From NCBI GenBank assembly GCA_936440205.1, contig OW387136.1:14976788-15040787 (forward strand): a DNA stretch of 64,000 nt, in the 5' to 3' direction. The notes beneath the pieces were generated by a model that saw nothing but the letters and a program-made list of their open reading frames with translations, did not search any database and had not been told where the DNA came from. The translations under genes were made by a program, and so were the position numbers. This DNA comes from Lepidonotus clava (Eukaryota > Annelida > Polychaeta > Phyllodocida > Polynoidae). Of the stretch, positions 11,601-22,053 are shown in pieces (position 1 is the first letter of the stretch; each line of letters opens with the position of its first letter).

Positions 11601-12925
11601 TCTGTTTTCCGTTTCGATTTGTTTTCCCACTCAATTACATGTACAATGAACGGGATATAGTGTATTCACAACGCTATGTTCAATAGTAGACCCGGTACGT
11701 ATGCTGCCAAGGTATTTTAGGAAAAATATACGTGGCCGCGCGAATTGTATATTACGGGACTGAAAAAAGAAAATCAAATATTAGTGATGAACAAGGTCCC
11801 CGACTGTCCGGATCCTTTCCCTGGGGTTCGTTAGCTTTGGTATCATTAGAACACTCCAATAATAAACAAGGGTGTTAAATAAAGATAGATTGTGTCCAAA
11901 CTTATATGCAGTCTGTTTTTGGGGCTTCCCCCTGGCCGTTGCTTGCCACGGGGCCCGGCGGCGGCGGCGGCGGCGGCGGCGGGGGGGGGGGGGGGGTCCC
12001 GGTAAGGAGACCTGGTGGGAGTGTGGAACGTCGGGGCCTTGTGATGTCACTCCATTCGGGCCTACATAGACTAGTTACATCCAAGTCCGCTAGGTTTTCA
12101 AACTAGGACTTTACCAGCAACCATTTTAGGTGGGAATTCCACCATATATCCCAGCATACTGTGGGGCCACTAGTTTATGGCAGGTAGGACCACTCTGCAA
12201 CTTCGACGCTCGCTATGGCGAATCATCTCTGCACTGTAGCGACCACTGGGTCCGGCCCCGACTAGTCGTAGCCAACCAGAGAAAACCGCAGACTATTTTT
12301 AGAGTGATAATAGCCAGGGGTGACGAGTTTTCTCCCTACATAGCAGAGTCTACTCTCACGGACTCATTTCCTGGCACGGAGGTAGACCTCGTAGCAGAGT
12401 AAGGTAGGACCATAGACCAGCCAGCACACAGACAACCATGAAAGGGGGCCCATTTATAGAGGGCCAATAAAAGACTTCCTTACAGATGTTAGGTGACCAC
12501 TAGTAGCCATGGACTCTTGTAGGTGTAAGGACGTATTATGCAACATGTGTCTAGGTGACGAAAGGACTAGGCCCTACATAGTCCTTTCTTTACCTAGATA
12601 CCTCTTGCATAATAGGTCCTTGCACCCACAAGTCCATGGCTACAACTGGTCACTTAAAATTTGTAAAGAATTTTTTTATTGGTCCTCTATTTACAAGAAG
12701 GCGGTCCCCTGAGAGCATATATACATCATATATATATGCTCCCCTTGCGGCCCCCAGGTTTTAATTTTGTATCAAGTATTTTGGTGGTAGGTAGGGAAAA
12801 ATTACACTATAGTGACAATTTCCCCTGGCCACTCATACCCCTTGTCCAGTCATTAAATAGTAACCTGACTTTATAATTATCAGGCCTTGAAAACTATTCA
12901 GAAGCCGGGAAAAGAGTGGTTTCTA
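11601..12925. other. Intergenic DNA left of the LTR element
   Basis: No supportable gene is seen. The stretch contains a CGG microsatellite running into poly-G (about 11956-11997), a large hairpin (12494-12652) and, from about 12770, a segment sharing TTTTGRTGGTAGGT and CACTATAGTGACAA with the ZMYM-intron repeat near 34190-34390. Short open frames here have no recognisable domain. Confidence 0.5.
12494..12652. repeat. 159-bp imperfect hairpin (arms about 75 bp)
   Basis: The left arm TGACCACTAGTAGCCATGG and the reverse complement of the right arm TGACCAGTTGTAGCCATGG match well, and the pairing continues inward for about 75 bases with a short loop near AGGCCCTAC. This could be a foldback transposon or a transcribed hairpin; nothing else defines it. 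Confidence 0.7.
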
Positions 12926-13124
12926 TGTCGTCGATGCGCTCGGCGTCGATCGGCCCTCTTCGGGAATCTTCGGCCGTTTCCGTTGTGGGGACGCGCCGAG
13001 TCGGGCGGTTTTGAAACAGAACCCTGCTACCTACGAGACCGACTGCCCGCACGACAGATTCAGCCTCCCAGGACAGGTTTCATTTCTACCAGAACTCCTC
13101 AGTAAGTACAGATATTTGCTTACA
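12926..13124 (+). repeat. 5' LTR
   Basis: The 199 bp begin TGTCGTCGA and end GCTTACA. The sequence is nearly identical to the 3' LTR. It is short for the family. Confidence 0.93.
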
Positions 13125-13125
13125 T

Positions 13126-13139
13126 TGGTGCCAGGAGTG
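13126..13139 (+). promoter_or_regulatory. Primer-binding site candidate
   Basis: TGGTGCCAGGAGTG starts one base after the 5' LTR. It begins TGG, as expected for pairing to the CCA tail of a tRNA. The tRNA species was not identified. Confidence 0.55.
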
Positions 13140-13919
13140 TTGGTGTGCCTACCCACCAGGATTTTGTCAAGTTTGGATCCAGGAAAAGACATTTTTGTGC
13201 CATTTTTGTGGAGATAAAACTTTGCTAGTGGAGACTTGTTTACATCCAAGCCCCTGCATTGTTTACATCCCAAAGACTCTAAAAAGGTCTGAAAAAGGCC
13301 ATCTACAGTGCTGAAACTTACAGGGATTATTCACAAAGGACCCCCCTGTGTGTGTATGTGACATTTTGTGTGGTTTGGTGTGTTTTTGTGGACTTATTTG
13401 GTGAAACTTGGCAACTTCCTGCCCACCCCAGGAGAGGTTGGAAGTGGCCATTTTTAAATCCCAAACCATTTCATCACACAAATTACAGAGCCATCCTGCA
13501 TTTACTAAGACTGTTTATGATTTAAGTGTCACTTATAGGGACTGTATGTCACCTACATTTTAATTCTGGGCCATTATTTTTACATGTTGTGAACTTTTTA
13601 AGACTAAAAACTGGGGCTTAGTTTTCAAAAAAGGCCCAGGCCTCCTGGCCAGGAGTCAGCCATTTTGGCTAAAACTTTACAAAAACATTAAGTGGGCCCT
13701 ACAGAACATTCTGCATTTATTATGTACTAAGTTTGGCCATATATTTAAGTTATTTTACCCTGAATTAGGAGTAATTTTCATAACTTTAGTAAGCCTACTT
13801 GGACTTAGTAATTTTGCCCATTTATCCTATATAAGGCCACAGAGCCTGGTGACTTAATTTACAAACTCCCAAAATCGGGCTCAGGCTCTCGTCATAATTC
13901 ATCGGAAGTACTACCCTGA

Positions 13920-14560
13920 TTTATTTGGGTATCAACACCAGAAATTAGGCTAATTCTCCAAATTTAAGGTAATTTCTGGTTTAAGGTTGCTTTTTCCGGA
14001 GTCACCTTTATTAGCCTAATTCTTGAAGATTGAAGATAAGCCAGGGATTCATCCAAGTTCTTCGGGTATCAACACTAAAAATTAGGCTAATTCTCCAAAT
14101 TTAAGGTAATTTCTGGTTTAAGGTTACTTTTTCCGGAGTCACCTTTAATTAGCCTAATTCTTGAAGATTGAAGATAAGCCGGGGATTCATCCAAGTTCTT
14201 CGGGTATCGACACTAAAAATTAGGCTAATTCTCCAAATTTAAGGTAATTTCTGGTTTAAGGTTACTTTTTCCGGAGTCACCTTTAATTAGCCTAATTCTT
14301 GAAGATTGAAGATAAGCCAGGGATTCATCCAAGTTCTTCGGGTATCGACACTAAAAATTGGGCTAATTCTCCAAATTTAAGGTCATTTCTGGTTTAAGAT
14401 TACTTTTTCCGGAGCACCTTTAATTAGCCGAATTCTCGAACATTGAAGATAAGCCGGGGATTCATCCAAGTTTTTCTGGTATCGACGATAGAAATTAAGC
14501 TAATTCTCCAAATTTGAGGTAATTTCTGGTTTAAGGTTACTTTTTCCGGAGCCTCCTAAA
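13920..14560 (+). repeat. 138-bp tandem repeat in the LTR-element leader, about 4.6 copies
   Basis: The marker word GGTATC recurs at about 13928, 14065, 14203, 14341 and 14478. Each unit carries AATTAGGCTAATTCTCC and, further on, TTAGCCTAATTCTTGAAG, so each can form a stem. The array lies between the primer-binding site and gag and is non-coding. It could serve in packaging or translation control; that is inference. Confidence 0.9.
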
Positions 14561-14720
14561 ATCTCTGCAATTCAGTCTAGTGGGAAATACGGTACGAGAT
14601 AACATAGGATAAGCAACAACCCTTCCTTAAGATCCCGCAACTCCAAACTAACCACCGACGCGGCACCCCAGCTCGAACGTTCCGCGACCCATCCTTCGTT
14701 TTACTGAACGCGCTTGTAAC

Positions 14721-16868
14721 ATGGCCAACAGTATGCCGGCTGATCCCCCGTTTAACCTTAACACGGGGACCGAAGACCAACTAAGGACCATACCAAGAAT
14801 AGGTGCGGCGAGGTCTAAGACCCTCGCCAAGGTTCTTCGGCAGCATGGCGCCGCACAAAGGCTGAATGATCTGGCCCCCTATCTGGAGAAAGACATACTT
14901 GAAGCCCTCACCGCCGCCATCTTGGAAAAGGTAATTGACTTTGGAGAGGAGGAAGAAAGGGAAAGCCTGCGCTCAGAAAGGGAAAGCCTGCGCTCAGAAA
15001 GGGAAAGCCTGCGCTCATCCTTGAGCAGCGCGAACGCTACAATCACCGAATACCAAAATGAGTCTGAGGTGCGCCAACGAGAGGCCGAGAAGGAAGCAGC
15101 CGAGGCTGACCAGCGTGAGCAGCTTCGGCGTCAAGTGGAAGAGGAGGAACGCATAGCGTCGGAGCAGAAGCAGCGTGCTCGAGCCGCCCGAGAAGCAACT
15201 CGTCATCGGGTCCGGGCCGCGAAGGAAGCAGCCGCACAGGCCGAGAAGGAGGCAGCCGCCCGACGCGCCGAAGCTGAAAGAGAAGAGGCTTCTCTTCAAT
15301 ACACCGACGATGAAGAGTTAAGTGAGGACCCTGAGCAAGATCCTAAAGAACTGCGACTTAAAGAGCTGGAACGCGAGGCCAAAGAAGCAAAGGAGCAGGC
15401 GGCCAAGTGGAGAGAGGCCTACAACTCAAAAGGAAGAGACAGGAGGACCAGTCAGGATCACCCAGAAGATCCGGAGGGGCCGGGAGAGAGGAGCGAGGGT
15501 TGGCAAAAACCCCAGCAGCACTCAACTCCTCTACGTAAGGGGAGCGTGCGGGATAACCGCTACATCCCACACCACCAAACTCCAGAAAAGGAAAACAGGA
15601 GCAGCAGAAATGGCAGCTATCTCTCAGAACAGCTGCACTATCGGGATGACCGTCGCTCACAGGGCTCGCCGTGGGAACGTGAAGACAAGGGCCGATATGA
15701 AACGCCCCGCCACGCCCCCCACAACGACCTCCGCTCACAGGGGAATTCTTCTTGGGAACGTGATAGTTACAGCCAGCATGATGCCCCTCGCCACGGGGAG
15801 TGGTACGACTGCCAACCTCAACCACCAAAAGAGCCCCTAAGGGAGAGTGGCCGTTCCAACCATGGCCGGAGCGAGGGGCGGGCCAAGTCATCCAGGTTTT
15901 CCCAGCAGGGCTCAGGCGACTACTGGGAAGTGGACTCCACCTCCTCCAGCAGCGAGGATGATGTGGCTCCGGAGGGACGGGGCTACGAATCAAGGACTCC
16001 GCCTCCTCGGAGACCGGACACCGGCAAGATCCCAACTTACCATGGCAAGGTCAGGTGGGAGATATACGCTGACCAATTCAAGCGTATCGCCCGAAAGTGC
16101 CAGTGGAGCCACGATGCCAAGTTGGACAACCTGGTCCAACACCTAAGAGATGATGCCCTGGAGTTTTACGGGACGATTTCAAAGGTCGATCGTAAAGACT
16201 TCAACTGTGTTAAGAGGGCTATGAAAGATCGGTTCAACCGGAAGAACCCCCCACAAACGGCCCGCATGGAGCTTCGCACCCTCCGCCAAGATCAAGGGGA
16301 AGAGCTCGAGCACTTCGCCCAGAGGTGTCAGACGCTGGCCAGGGATGGCTATAGGGGAGACCCGGAAAGGACCGCCGAGAGGGCTGCCATGGACGCCTTC
16401 CTCCATGGCTGCCTGGATCGTCGGGCAGCATTGTGGGCTGGCGAGAAGAAGGTGGAAACCATGAGGGAACTTCTGCGGAGCGTTAAACACTCCATCCAGA
16501 ACGCCAAGGCCCTCGTGGGAGAGAGGAAGGTCCGGTCTGTCTCCTTCATGGACGGGGACGAGGCAAGCAACAAGCAACCCTCAATCGCCAGGGTGGAGAA
16601 GGACCCGCTCCAAGGTCTGGAAGAACGCATTCAAAAAATGATGGAGCAAGCGGCGGAGAAGTTAATACAGGCCGCCACCGCAAAGAGCACAGTGAGGCCA
16701 CCCAGATCGCCCAGCCCGTATCCGAGCAGGAGCCGGTCACGGAGCACTTCCCCAGGCCGACCAAGGCAGTGCTTCAACTGCCAGGAGGAGGGCCACTTTG
16801 CACGGGAGTGCCCAAAACCCAAGCGCCAACCGGTAGCCCTTGGCCAGAAAACGGCTTCGGAAAACTAG
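14721..16868 (+). CDS. Retrotransposon Gag
   Basis: The frame of 715 codons starts MANSMPADPPFNLNTGTEDQ. Residues about 9-45 (LNTGTEDQLRTIPRIGAARS) resemble a helix-hairpin-helix of the ComEA type. Residues about 70-240 are a charged coiled coil opening with a short in-frame tandem repeat (ERESLRS). A basic low-complexity linker follows. Residues about 430-610 match the retrotransposon Gag capsid domain (YHGKVRWEIYADQFKRIA onward). One CCHC zinc knuckle (CFNCQEEGHFARECP) lies near residue 685. Gag packages the element RNA; the finger binds nucleic acid. The HhH-like start is not usual for Ty3/Gypsy Gag. Confidence 0.88.
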   Translation: MANSMPADPPFNLNTGTEDQLRTIPRIGAARSKTLAKVLRQHGAAQRLNDLAPYLEKDILEALTAAILEKVIDFGEEEERESLRSERESLRSERESLRSSLSSANATITEYQNESEVRQREAEKEAAEADQREQLRRQVEEEERIASEQKQRARAAREATRHRVRAAKEAAAQAEKEAAARRAEAEREEASLQYTDDEELSEDPEQDPKELRLKELEREAKEAKEQAAKWREAYNSKGRDRRTSQDHPEDPEGPGERSEGWQKPQQHSTPLRKGSVRDNRYIPHHQTPEKENRSSRNGSYLSEQLHYRDDRRSQGSPWEREDKGRYETPRHAPHNDLRSQGNSSWERDSYSQHDAPRHGEWYDCQPQPPKEPLRESGRSNHGRSEGRAKSSRFSQQGSGDYWEVDSTSSSSEDDVAPEGRGYESRTPPPRRPDTGKIPTYHGKVRWEIYADQFKRIARKCQWSHDAKLDNLVQHLRDDALEFYGTISKVDRKDFNCVKRAMKDRFNRKNPPQTARMELRTLRQDQGEELEHFAQRCQTLARDGYRGDPERTAERAAMDAFLHGCLDRRAALWAGEKKVETMRELLRSVKHSIQNAKALVGERKVRSVSFMDGDEASNKQPSIARVEKDPLQGLEERIQKMMEQAAEKLIQAATAKSTVRPPRSPSPYPSRSRSRSTSPGRPRQCFNCQEEGHFARECPKPKRQPVALGQKTASEN

Positions 16869-18004
16869 GACGGGGTGGTCAGCGCGACCAATCGCCACCC
16901 CTCCTTAACCGAGGTCGACCACCGGACCAAGTGTCATACTTGGGCCCAGAGATCCCACAGGCCCCACAGTCACCCCTCGAAGTAAGCTGCTCCCAAGACC
17001 AATCAGAAGACCCGAAGGAATCCCCAGAAGAGGAAGCGGGAGCAGGTACAGCTTATCCCCAGGTTGGTGCTGGCAGATGTGCTGTACACCAGGAGGACCA
17101 GGAAGTAGGGCCCGTGATCCCTATGTCTCAGGACTACCACGTGCGGAGCGTCACCTTCCGTGGGGGAAACTCAGCCAGGGATGTTCCAGAGAGCCTCTAC
17201 ATCAGGGTGAAAATGAACGGGACATCGGTGGAAGCTCTAGTGGACTTGGGAGCCCAGGTCACTGTGATGAGCCAGGAATTTCTGAATTCTATGGTTGAGC
17301 CCCCAGAGTTCCTCGAACAGGTTAAGCTGAAGGGTGCGGGGAAGGATAGCGTGATGTTAGGGCACTTCACAAAGAGGGTGAAGATACATCTCGGGGACAC
17401 CCAGTTCCATTGGTGTGTATATGTGGCGCCAATATCGGATCCAGTGATTCTCGGTTTGGATTTCCTCAAAGCCATCGGCGCAACAATTGACCTGCCCTCT
17501 GCCTCTATCACCATTAAGGACCAGACTGTTGCTGCAAGCTACAGAAAGGGGCAAAGTAATGAGCCGCATCCCGTGGCCAGTGTCGCCTGCGCAAGAAGCA
17601 TCTCCATCCCGCCAATGTCAACCAAACAAGTACCAGTGCGCACATGCGGTGACAGGAAAAACTTTGGCGATGAGGCCATGCTCTGTCCCAAGGTTTTCAG
17701 CCCCGACATTGTGTGCCCCTATGCTGTCCTCAGCAGTGAGCAGGAAGAAGGGGTCGTGGAGCTGACAAATATCAGCGATCATTGGGTAAAGGTAAAACAG
17801 GGTCAAACCCTGGGCCTAGCCCACCCTGCAGCAACTCTGGACGTTGAAGTGGACCAAGCCAGCATCCCCGCGATGCTGAGAAGGATAGCTTTGGAGGACG
17901 AGGGAGAGAACACCTGTAAAGTCTCCCCTGAAGAACTAGCAACCCTCTCCCCGACGGTCCCACCACATCTCCAGGACCTGTTCTTTCGGTCAGCCAGAAC
18001 CTGA
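16769..18004 (+). CDS. Retroviral-type aspartic protease region
   Basis: This frame overlaps the end of gag. Residues about 130-240 look like a retropepsin fold: a substrate-binding strand, the motif region around VEALVDLGAQVTVM, and later PVILGLDFL, which corresponds to the ILG strand before the C-terminal helix. The protein would process Gag and Pol. The flanking parts are linkers of no clear family. Confidence 0.8.
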   Translation: MLQLPGGGPLCTGVPKTQAPTGSPWPENGFGKLGRGGQRDQSPPLLNRGRPPDQVSYLGPEIPQAPQSPLEVSCSQDQSEDPKESPEEEAGAGTAYPQVGAGRCAVHQEDQEVGPVIPMSQDYHVRSVTFRGGNSARDVPESLYIRVKMNGTSVEALVDLGAQVTVMSQEFLNSMVEPPEFLEQVKLKGAGKDSVMLGHFTKRVKIHLGDTQFHWCVYVAPISDPVILGLDFLKAIGATIDLPSASITIKDQTVAASYRKGQSNEPHPVASVACARSISIPPMSTKQVPVRTCGDRKNFGDEAMLCPKVFSPDIVCPYAVLSSEQEEGVVELTNISDHWVKVKQGQTLGLAHPAATLDVEVDQASIPAMLRRIALEDEGENTCKVSPEELATLSPTVPPHLQDLFFRSART

Positions 18005-18054
18005 CACACCCTCAAGCACGTGAGGTTTCCCGAATCCTCGTAGAATACCAGGCC

Positions 18055-21000
18055 GTGTTCTCAGTCAGCGACACCGATCTAGGATGTTTTACAGCCATTA
18101 AGCATTCCATCGGCACACAGGGTGCTAGACCAATTCGCCAGCGCATGCGCCGGACCCCCTTGGGTTTCCAGGAGGAAGAAGAAAAGCACCTGACAAAGAT
18201 GTTGAATGCCGGGGTAATCAGACCTTCGTCCTCGGCATGGGCAGCTGTCCCAGTGTTGGTGAGGAAGAAGGACGGATCTGTACGGTGGTGCCTCGACTAC
18301 AGGGGTCTCAACAGCGTCACGGTCAAAGATGCCTTCCCCCTGCCGAAAATCGAGGAATGTCTTGACTCTCTGGCCGGGAGTAAATTCTACAGCACCCTCG
18401 ACATGAACTCCGGGTACTGGCAGATAGAGCTAGAGGAAGACGACCAGCACAAGACAGCCTTCATCACCAAGTATGGACTCTTTGAGTGGACCCGAATGGG
18501 ATTTGGACTCTGCAACGCGCCCGCCACCTTCCAACGTGCGGTCCAGCTAGTGTTGCATGGAATGCAGTGGAACAAGGTCCTCTCATACCTGGACTATGTG
18601 GTTGTCTTTGGCAACAGCTTTGGACAGGCCCGTGACAACCTAGTGGAAGCCCTGGAACGTTTTCAAGGGTACAACCTGAAGTTGAAGCCCAAGAAATGCA
18701 GCTTCTTCCAGCAGGAGGTAATGTTTCTGGGCCGACTCGTGTCTCCTCAAGGCATTCAAATCAACCCAGGCAGCAGGGACACCATCAAGAACTGGCCCAC
18801 CCCCAAGTGCGTCCGAGATGTTGAGTCCTTCCTGGGATTTGCTAACTACCACCGGGAGTTTGTACCTCGCTACGCGGAAATTGCGGAACCACTCTACGCC
18901 ATCACCGGGCCTAAAGTAACATTCAGTTGGCCGGAGCAGGCTGAAGAGGCTCTCCATCTGCTAAAAGGAGCATTGATGGAAGCCCCCATACTACCCTACC
19001 CTGACCTAAAGTACACCTTCATACTCGACTGTGACGCATCGGACACCGCTGTTGCAGGGGAGCTGGGACAGATGGTAGGGGATAAGGTACAGGTGATTGC
19101 CTACGGGAGTTTCACTATGACGAAAGAAAAGCAGAAGTACTGCACCACCCGCAAGGAGCTTCTGGCAGTGGTGCGCATGGCCAGGCAATACCGCCACTAC
19201 CTGCTTGGACGACCCTTCCTGGTTAGGACGGATCACAACAGCCTTACCTGGCTGATGAGATTCAAGAATATCCAAGGACAGCTAGCACGCTGGCTCGAGG
19301 AGTTGGCGGAGTACGACATGTCCATCGTCCACAGGCCAGGAAAGAAGCACATCAATGCTGACTCCCTCTCCCGCATCCCTGACCCCCTGCCTGGATGTGA
19401 CTGTTATAGCGCCGGCTCGTCGCCAGAGCAGTTGCCCTGTGGGGGATGCCCGTATTGCCGACGAGCTCATTTGCAATGGGCACGCTTCGAGGAGGAAGTG
19501 GATGATGTGGTACCACTGGCCTTGCGCCGACAGACCCCGGAGAGCACCCTGCCAACACCATCCATAAGGATGCTGACACTTAGTGGGGAGGAAGAGGACG
19601 AGGTGGTCAGCACAACCTTTGGGGGCTACTCCAAAGCAGAGCTTCACGATAAACAACTGGAAGACCCCGACCTCAGGGAGGTTATTGGCTGGCTGGAACA
19701 GGGAGCGGGCCCATCCCAGGCCACACTAGCCCTAAGTGGGCCGGCCGCCAAATATCTCTGGGCCAACAGCCATCTTCTCATGCAGGACAGGATACTCTTC
19801 TATCGCTGGGAGTCAGTCAACAGACCCAAGCTCTTGCTGGTCGTCCCGGACTCATTGAAGGCAGAGGCCCTCGCTTCCTGTCACGACCACCCAACAGCAG
19901 GCCACTTGGGACATGACAAGACACTCGCCCGGCTGCGGCAAAGGTTCATTTGGTTCCAACTACGGACCGACTGCAAGGAGTTCGTGAAGTCCTGTGGCAC
20001 ATGCAGCAAAAACAAGAAGCCCTGTATTAGGCCCCGAGGCCCATTAGGACAATACCATGCTGGGGCACCAGTTGAAAGACTCCACCTGGACATCCTGGGG
20101 CCCCTGCCTTCCTCGGAACAAGGGAACACCTGTATCCTGGTGATCGTGGACCAATTCACCAAGTGGGTAGAATGCTATTCTATCCCAGACCAGAAGGCAG
20201 AAGTTATAGCCCACAAGTTCGTCAATGACTTTGTGGCTCGCTTCGGCTGCCCGCAACACCTACATACAGACCAGGGCCGTAACGTGGACGGGAACTTGAT
20301 CAACTCCATCTGTGACCTCCTACGTATTCGGAAAACCCGGACAACCCCTTACCGTCCGGCGTCAAATGGACAAGTGGAGCGTTACAATCGCACTATCCTC
20401 CAGATGGTACGCTGCTTCTTAGAGGGGAAGTCCAGGCAATGGGACCGTCACCTGCACCTCTTAGCCGGAGCACTGCGAACTGTCCCCCACAGAACGACAG
20501 GGTACAGCCCAAACATGATGATGCTCGGTAGAGAAGTCATGCAGCCGGAAGACATCGTTTTCGGGACGGCAGAGGCTAACAGCTCGGAGCCAGAACCCAC
20601 ATCAAGCTATGTAAGGGCCTTGCGGGGAACACTACAGGAAGTGCACCGTATGGCCCGGGAAAGGCTCAGGACCTCTCAGGAGTTGCAAAAGCACATTTAC
20701 GACCGAAAACTGAACCACACAAAATATGAGATTGGGGACCTGGTCTACAAGCGCGACACCGCCAACAAAAAAGGGGAGAGTCCGAAGCTGAAGCCCATGT
20801 GGAAAGGCCCGTACTTAGTAGAAGAAATACTTTCCCCAGTGCTAGTCCGGATCGGGGAGCGAAAGAGGTCGAATGTTGTACACCATGACAGGCTATTGCT
20901 ATGTCGTGACAGGGCTATCCCACTCTGGCTCAGGAGGAGGCGCCACCGACTACTCAAATTTGGTTGCCAATCACCGTCGCCGGAGGGGGATGAGGGATAC

Positions 21001-21477
21001 GACCTACTGGCTGCCGGACTGGATGAGCCCAACGAGGACCTTCACCTACCACCTCTGGAAGGGACCCAAGCCGAAAAAACACAACGGGGAGAGAGAACTA
21101 AGGAAGTACCGGAGGAAAAGGAAATCATTCCCGGTACCCTGACCGTCTTGGGAACCAAGGAGTTACCGGAGGAAGTCACTCCCGGTACCCCGAGCTCAAG
21201 TAATATGGGTGTGGGGGCAGCATCCAAGGTGTTGAATAGGGCTAAGGATACAAGCATGAAAGAGAAGTCAATGGACACAACTACAGGCCAGGAGCTGAAG
21301 ATGACGGAGGCAACAGGGGCTGCAACTGGAACAGGGGCTGCAACTGGAACCGAACCAGAACATCGATCACGCAGGGGTAGACTTATACGTGTGCCCGTTC
21401 GGTTACAGAACACAGTGCGCCGTTTGCTCCGCCCACTTCGTATGCGTCGCGTGCCGGCCTTTCCGACTTCTCACTAA
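18055..21477 (+). CDS. Pol: reverse transcriptase, RNase H and integrase
   Basis: Reverse transcriptase occupies roughly residues 40-230, recognised by LDYRGLNSVTVKDAFPLPKI and GLCNAPATFQRA. RNase H follows at about 320-440 (FILDCDAS, TTRKELLAVV, RTDHNSL). The integrase zinc-binding region is near 605-655 (HPTAGHLGHDKT, CGTCSKNK) and the catalytic core near 670-840 (LDILGPLP, HTDQGRN, GQVERYN). A GPY/F module lies near 910-940 (MWKGPYLVEE). No chromodomain was seen. The last 150 residues are a low-complexity tail with a repeated GAATGT. The domain order is that of Ty3/Gypsy, not Copia. Confidence 0.93.
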   Translation: MFSVSDTDLGCFTAIKHSIGTQGARPIRQRMRRTPLGFQEEEEKHLTKMLNAGVIRPSSSAWAAVPVLVRKKDGSVRWCLDYRGLNSVTVKDAFPLPKIEECLDSLAGSKFYSTLDMNSGYWQIELEEDDQHKTAFITKYGLFEWTRMGFGLCNAPATFQRAVQLVLHGMQWNKVLSYLDYVVVFGNSFGQARDNLVEALERFQGYNLKLKPKKCSFFQQEVMFLGRLVSPQGIQINPGSRDTIKNWPTPKCVRDVESFLGFANYHREFVPRYAEIAEPLYAITGPKVTFSWPEQAEEALHLLKGALMEAPILPYPDLKYTFILDCDASDTAVAGELGQMVGDKVQVIAYGSFTMTKEKQKYCTTRKELLAVVRMARQYRHYLLGRPFLVRTDHNSLTWLMRFKNIQGQLARWLEELAEYDMSIVHRPGKKHINADSLSRIPDPLPGCDCYSAGSSPEQLPCGGCPYCRRAHLQWARFEEEVDDVVPLALRRQTPESTLPTPSIRMLTLSGEEEDEVVSTTFGGYSKAELHDKQLEDPDLREVIGWLEQGAGPSQATLALSGPAAKYLWANSHLLMQDRILFYRWESVNRPKLLLVVPDSLKAEALASCHDHPTAGHLGHDKTLARLRQRFIWFQLRTDCKEFVKSCGTCSKNKKPCIRPRGPLGQYHAGAPVERLHLDILGPLPSSEQGNTCILVIVDQFTKWVECYSIPDQKAEVIAHKFVNDFVARFGCPQHLHTDQGRNVDGNLINSICDLLRIRKTRTTPYRPASNGQVERYNRTILQMVRCFLEGKSRQWDRHLHLLAGALRTVPHRTTGYSPNMMMLGREVMQPEDIVFGTAEANSSEPEPTSSYVRALRGTLQEVHRMARERLRTSQELQKHIYDRKLNHTKYEIGDLVYKRDTANKKGESPKLKPMWKGPYLVEEILSPVLVRIGERKRSNVVHHDRLLLCRDRAIPLWLRRRRHRLLKFGCQSPSPEGDEGYDLLAAGLDEPNEDLHLPPLEGTQAEKTQRGERTKEVPEEKEIIPGTLTVLGTKELPEEVTPGTPSSSNMGVGAASKVLNRAKDTSMKEKSMDTTTGQELKMTEATGAATGTGAATGTEPEHRSRRGRLIRVPVRLQNTVRRLLRPLRMRRVPAFPTSH

Positions 21478-21588
21478 CTCCTTATCAGTGTGTAAATAAG
21501 TAGGATTAGGAACTAGGAAGATAGAAGACTATATATAGGAGATAAGACTACAGATAAGGAGTTACCAATATTTCAATGCCTTCCAGAC

Positions 21589-22053
21589 ATGCTTTCGAAC
21601 GTGTTCCTGCCCGCCGGAGACCACCTCCCCGCGCTGACTGCCGCAGGGAGCTCTCTGCGAATGGCCCCTCCACCTGGCCTGCCGCAGAGGGGTGTCATCT
21701 GGCTGCCCATCGACATCGCGGGGCTCATGGGCCAAGGGGGGACCCCGGTCCCCCTGCCCCAGCTGCCTGGGAGCCAGTTGGCTCTCACTAGCTGGTACCC
21801 AAACAACCACCAGCCCCCCGTGCCAGCTAGACTGCCCATCAACGTCGCGGGGCTCATTGGCCAAGAGGCTAGCTGGTACCCAGACAACAACCAGCCCCCC
21901 GCAGCAGCTAGACTGCCCACCAACATCACGGGGCTCAGAGGCCAAGGGAGACCCCAGTCCCCCTTCCCCAGCTGCCCGGGAACCCGTCAGCCCTCGCTAG
22001 CGGGGGCCCAGAGAACAGCCAGCCCCCCGCACCAGCCGGAGGTCTTGAAGTGA
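21589..22053 (+). CDS. Proline-rich repeat-bearing frame between pol and the TatD-like gene
   Basis: This is an open stretch of 154 codons, rich in proline and glycine. A block around LPINVAGLIGQ recurs about three times (near 21700, 21832 and 21914) together with SWYPNNHQPP-like words. No known domain was recognised. It directly precedes and slightly overlaps the TatD-like frame. It may be a disordered N-terminal region or an untranslated spacer that happens to stay open. Confidence 0.4.
   Translation: MLSNVFLPAGDHLPALTAAGSSLRMAPPPGLPQRGVIWLPIDIAGLMGQGGTPVPLPQLPGSQLALTSWYPNNHQPPVPARLPINVAGLIGQEASWYPDNNQPPAAARLPTNITGLRGQGRPQSPFPSCPGTRQPSLAGAQRTASPPHQPEVLK

Noticed and set aside
12130-12402. 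90-codon frame beside the LTR element
   Set aside because: No recognisable domain, no splice context, and it lies in repeat-like intergenic DNA.
13920-14560. CRISPR-like or satellite array
   Set aside because: The units are contiguous without unique spacers and lie inside an LTR element's leader in a eukaryote.
20880-21477. Chromodomain at the end of integrase
   Set aside because: After the GPY/F module the sequence is basic, then low-complexity; no aromatic cage pattern was seen.
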